Part shown: positions 14,101-14,601 of the stretch, piece after piece
How positions within the stretch are numbered: the stretch's first letter is position 1
How the letters are laid out: the number at the start of each line of letters is the position of its first letter
Assembly: GCA_002730485.1 (NCBI GenBank)
Contig: PCAH01000088.1
Location: 1-14,601, forward strand
Origin: Dehalococcoidia bacterium
GTDB taxonomy: Bacteria > Chloroflexota > Dehalococcoidia > UBA3495
Direction of reading: 5' to 3'
DNA: 14,601 nt
The notes under the pieces: generated by a model
The model's input: only the letters and a program-made list of their open reading frames with translations
What the model was told of the DNA's origin: nothing
The model's database searches: none
Program-made: the position numbers and the translations under genes

Positions 14101-14568
14101 ATGGCCTCCATGAAATTTGGTGAAAGGGTCGGGAGAGAAGGTGTGCTGCGGCCCGGAGCCTCGGGATTGATATTTGACGCGGCCAGGGAGCGAATCCTTC
14201 TCACCCGAAGGGAAGATAACAATCGCTGGTGCCTTCCCGGCGGAGGGATGGACCCTGGTGAGAGTGCTGCCGAGGCCTGCGAGCGGGAGCTGCTTGAAGA
14301 GACGGGCCTGGAGGTGCGGGTGACCAAGCTCATTGGCGTCTACACCACTCCTGACCTGCTGATGGAATACCCGGACGGCAACCGGATTCAGCCGGTGGCA
14401 TTCAGTTTTGAGGCCGAGATCACCGGCGGCGAATTGGGCTTGAGCGATGAGGTCACCGAGTTTGGTTGGTACACACTGGCTGAGATCGAGGACATGGACA
14501 TATTGGAACACCACATCCCTCGGATTCAAGACGCCGTAGCAAACCGACCGGAAGCGTTCTACAGTTAA
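14101..14568 (+). CDS. Nudix hydrolase
   Basis: 155 residues, a single Nudix domain. The Nudix box is complete and fits GX5EX7REUXEEXGU: Gly48, Glu54, then RELLEETGL at 62-70. Glu63, Glu66 and Glu67 are the usual metal-binding residues. It is preceded by RWCLPGGGMDPGE (42-54). The fold begins GASGLIFD (19-26) and continues to VTEFGWYTLAEIED (118-131), where the Trp-aromatic pair is common in MutT-like enzymes. It should hydrolyse a nucleoside diphosphate linked to another group, with magnesium. The exact substrate is not readable. Start choice is uncertain: Met at 14101 has GGAG twelve bases upstream, rather far, while Met at 14110 lies after it. It is divergent from the LLM operon across a 261-base region. 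Confidence 0.92.
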   Translation: MASMKFGERVGREGVLRPGASGLIFDAARERILLTRREDNNRWCLPGGGMDPGESAAEACERELLEETGLEVRVTKLIGVYTTPDLLMEYPDGNRIQPVAFSFEAEITGGELGLSDEVTEFGWYTLAEIEDMDILEHHIPRIQDAVANRPEAFYS

Positions 14569-14573
14569 GGTCA

Positions 14574-14601
14574 TGGTCAAGTTGGCTGGGCTAGCTCTCA
14601 G
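14574..14601 (+). CDS. Possible start of a further gene, cut by window edge
   Basis: Five bases after the Nudix stop an ATG opens a frame that reads MVKLAGLAL to the edge. AAGG lies three bases before it, closer than usual. The hydrophobic reading could begin a signal peptide or membrane protein. Nine codons are far too few to be sure that this is a gene. Confidence 0.2.

Noticed and set aside
14071..14580. 169-codon minus-strand frame opposite the Nudix gene
   Set aside because: The plus strand carries a perfect Nudix box, so this frame is a shadow.
1..14601. CRISPR array, tRNA/rRNA genes, transposons or prophage
   Set aside because: No regularly spaced repeats, no cloverleaf-like sequence and no transposase, integrase or phage structural gene were seen on either strand.

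Overview
The window is a gene-dense bacterial chromosome segment of moderately high GC (mid-50s percent by eye). It has no rRNA, tRNA, CRISPR array, insertion sequence or phage gene that I can see. Three F420/FMN-type LLM (luciferase-like) oxidoreductases, an aberrant acyl-CoA dehydrogenase-fold flavoprotein, an epoxide hydrolase, two MFS permeases and a lipoprotein with a Pro/Thr-rich linker together suggest a Chloroflexota/Dehalococcoidia-like bacterium. SAR202-type genomes are known for expanded flavin-dependent oxidoreductase families. This taxonomic call is inference from gene content only.

Layout. Positions 1-1859 (minus): an acyl-CoA dehydrogenase-fold protein followed by an LLM oxidoreductase that runs off the left edge. 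1958-3280 (minus): a secreted lipoprotein of the PQQ-dependent sugar dehydrogenase family. 3347-4150 (plus): a class I SAM methyltransferase, divergent from the lipoprotein. 4171-7271 (minus): a probable operon reading carboxymuconolactone decarboxylase-like protein, epoxide hydrolase, MFS permease. 7396-9402 (minus): SRAP (YedK/HMCES-type) DNA-protein crosslink protein followed by a second MFS permease. 9403-9837: a 435-base intergenic region with several short dyads. 9838-11783 (plus): an orphan membrane sensor histidine kinase broken by one frameshift exactly in front of its H-box. 11811-13839 (minus): a two-gene LLM oxidoreductase operon behind a near-consensus sigma-70 promoter. 14101-14568 (plus): a Nudix hydrolase, with a possible further gene starting at 14574.

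How the genes may work together: the minus-strand genes look like a catabolic or detoxification island. Flavin/F420 oxidoreductases and the dehydrogenase-fold flavoprotein could oxidise or reduce resistant organic substrates, the epoxide hydrolase could open epoxide products, and the MFS permeases could move substrates or products. No substrate can be read from the sequence. I found no clear new multi-gene system. The observations most worth a second look are the kinase frameshift, the dehydrogenase-fold protein without a catalytic glutamate, an SOS-box-like sequence over the promoter of the SRAP gene, and the operator-like repeat array in front of the epoxide hydrolase operon.
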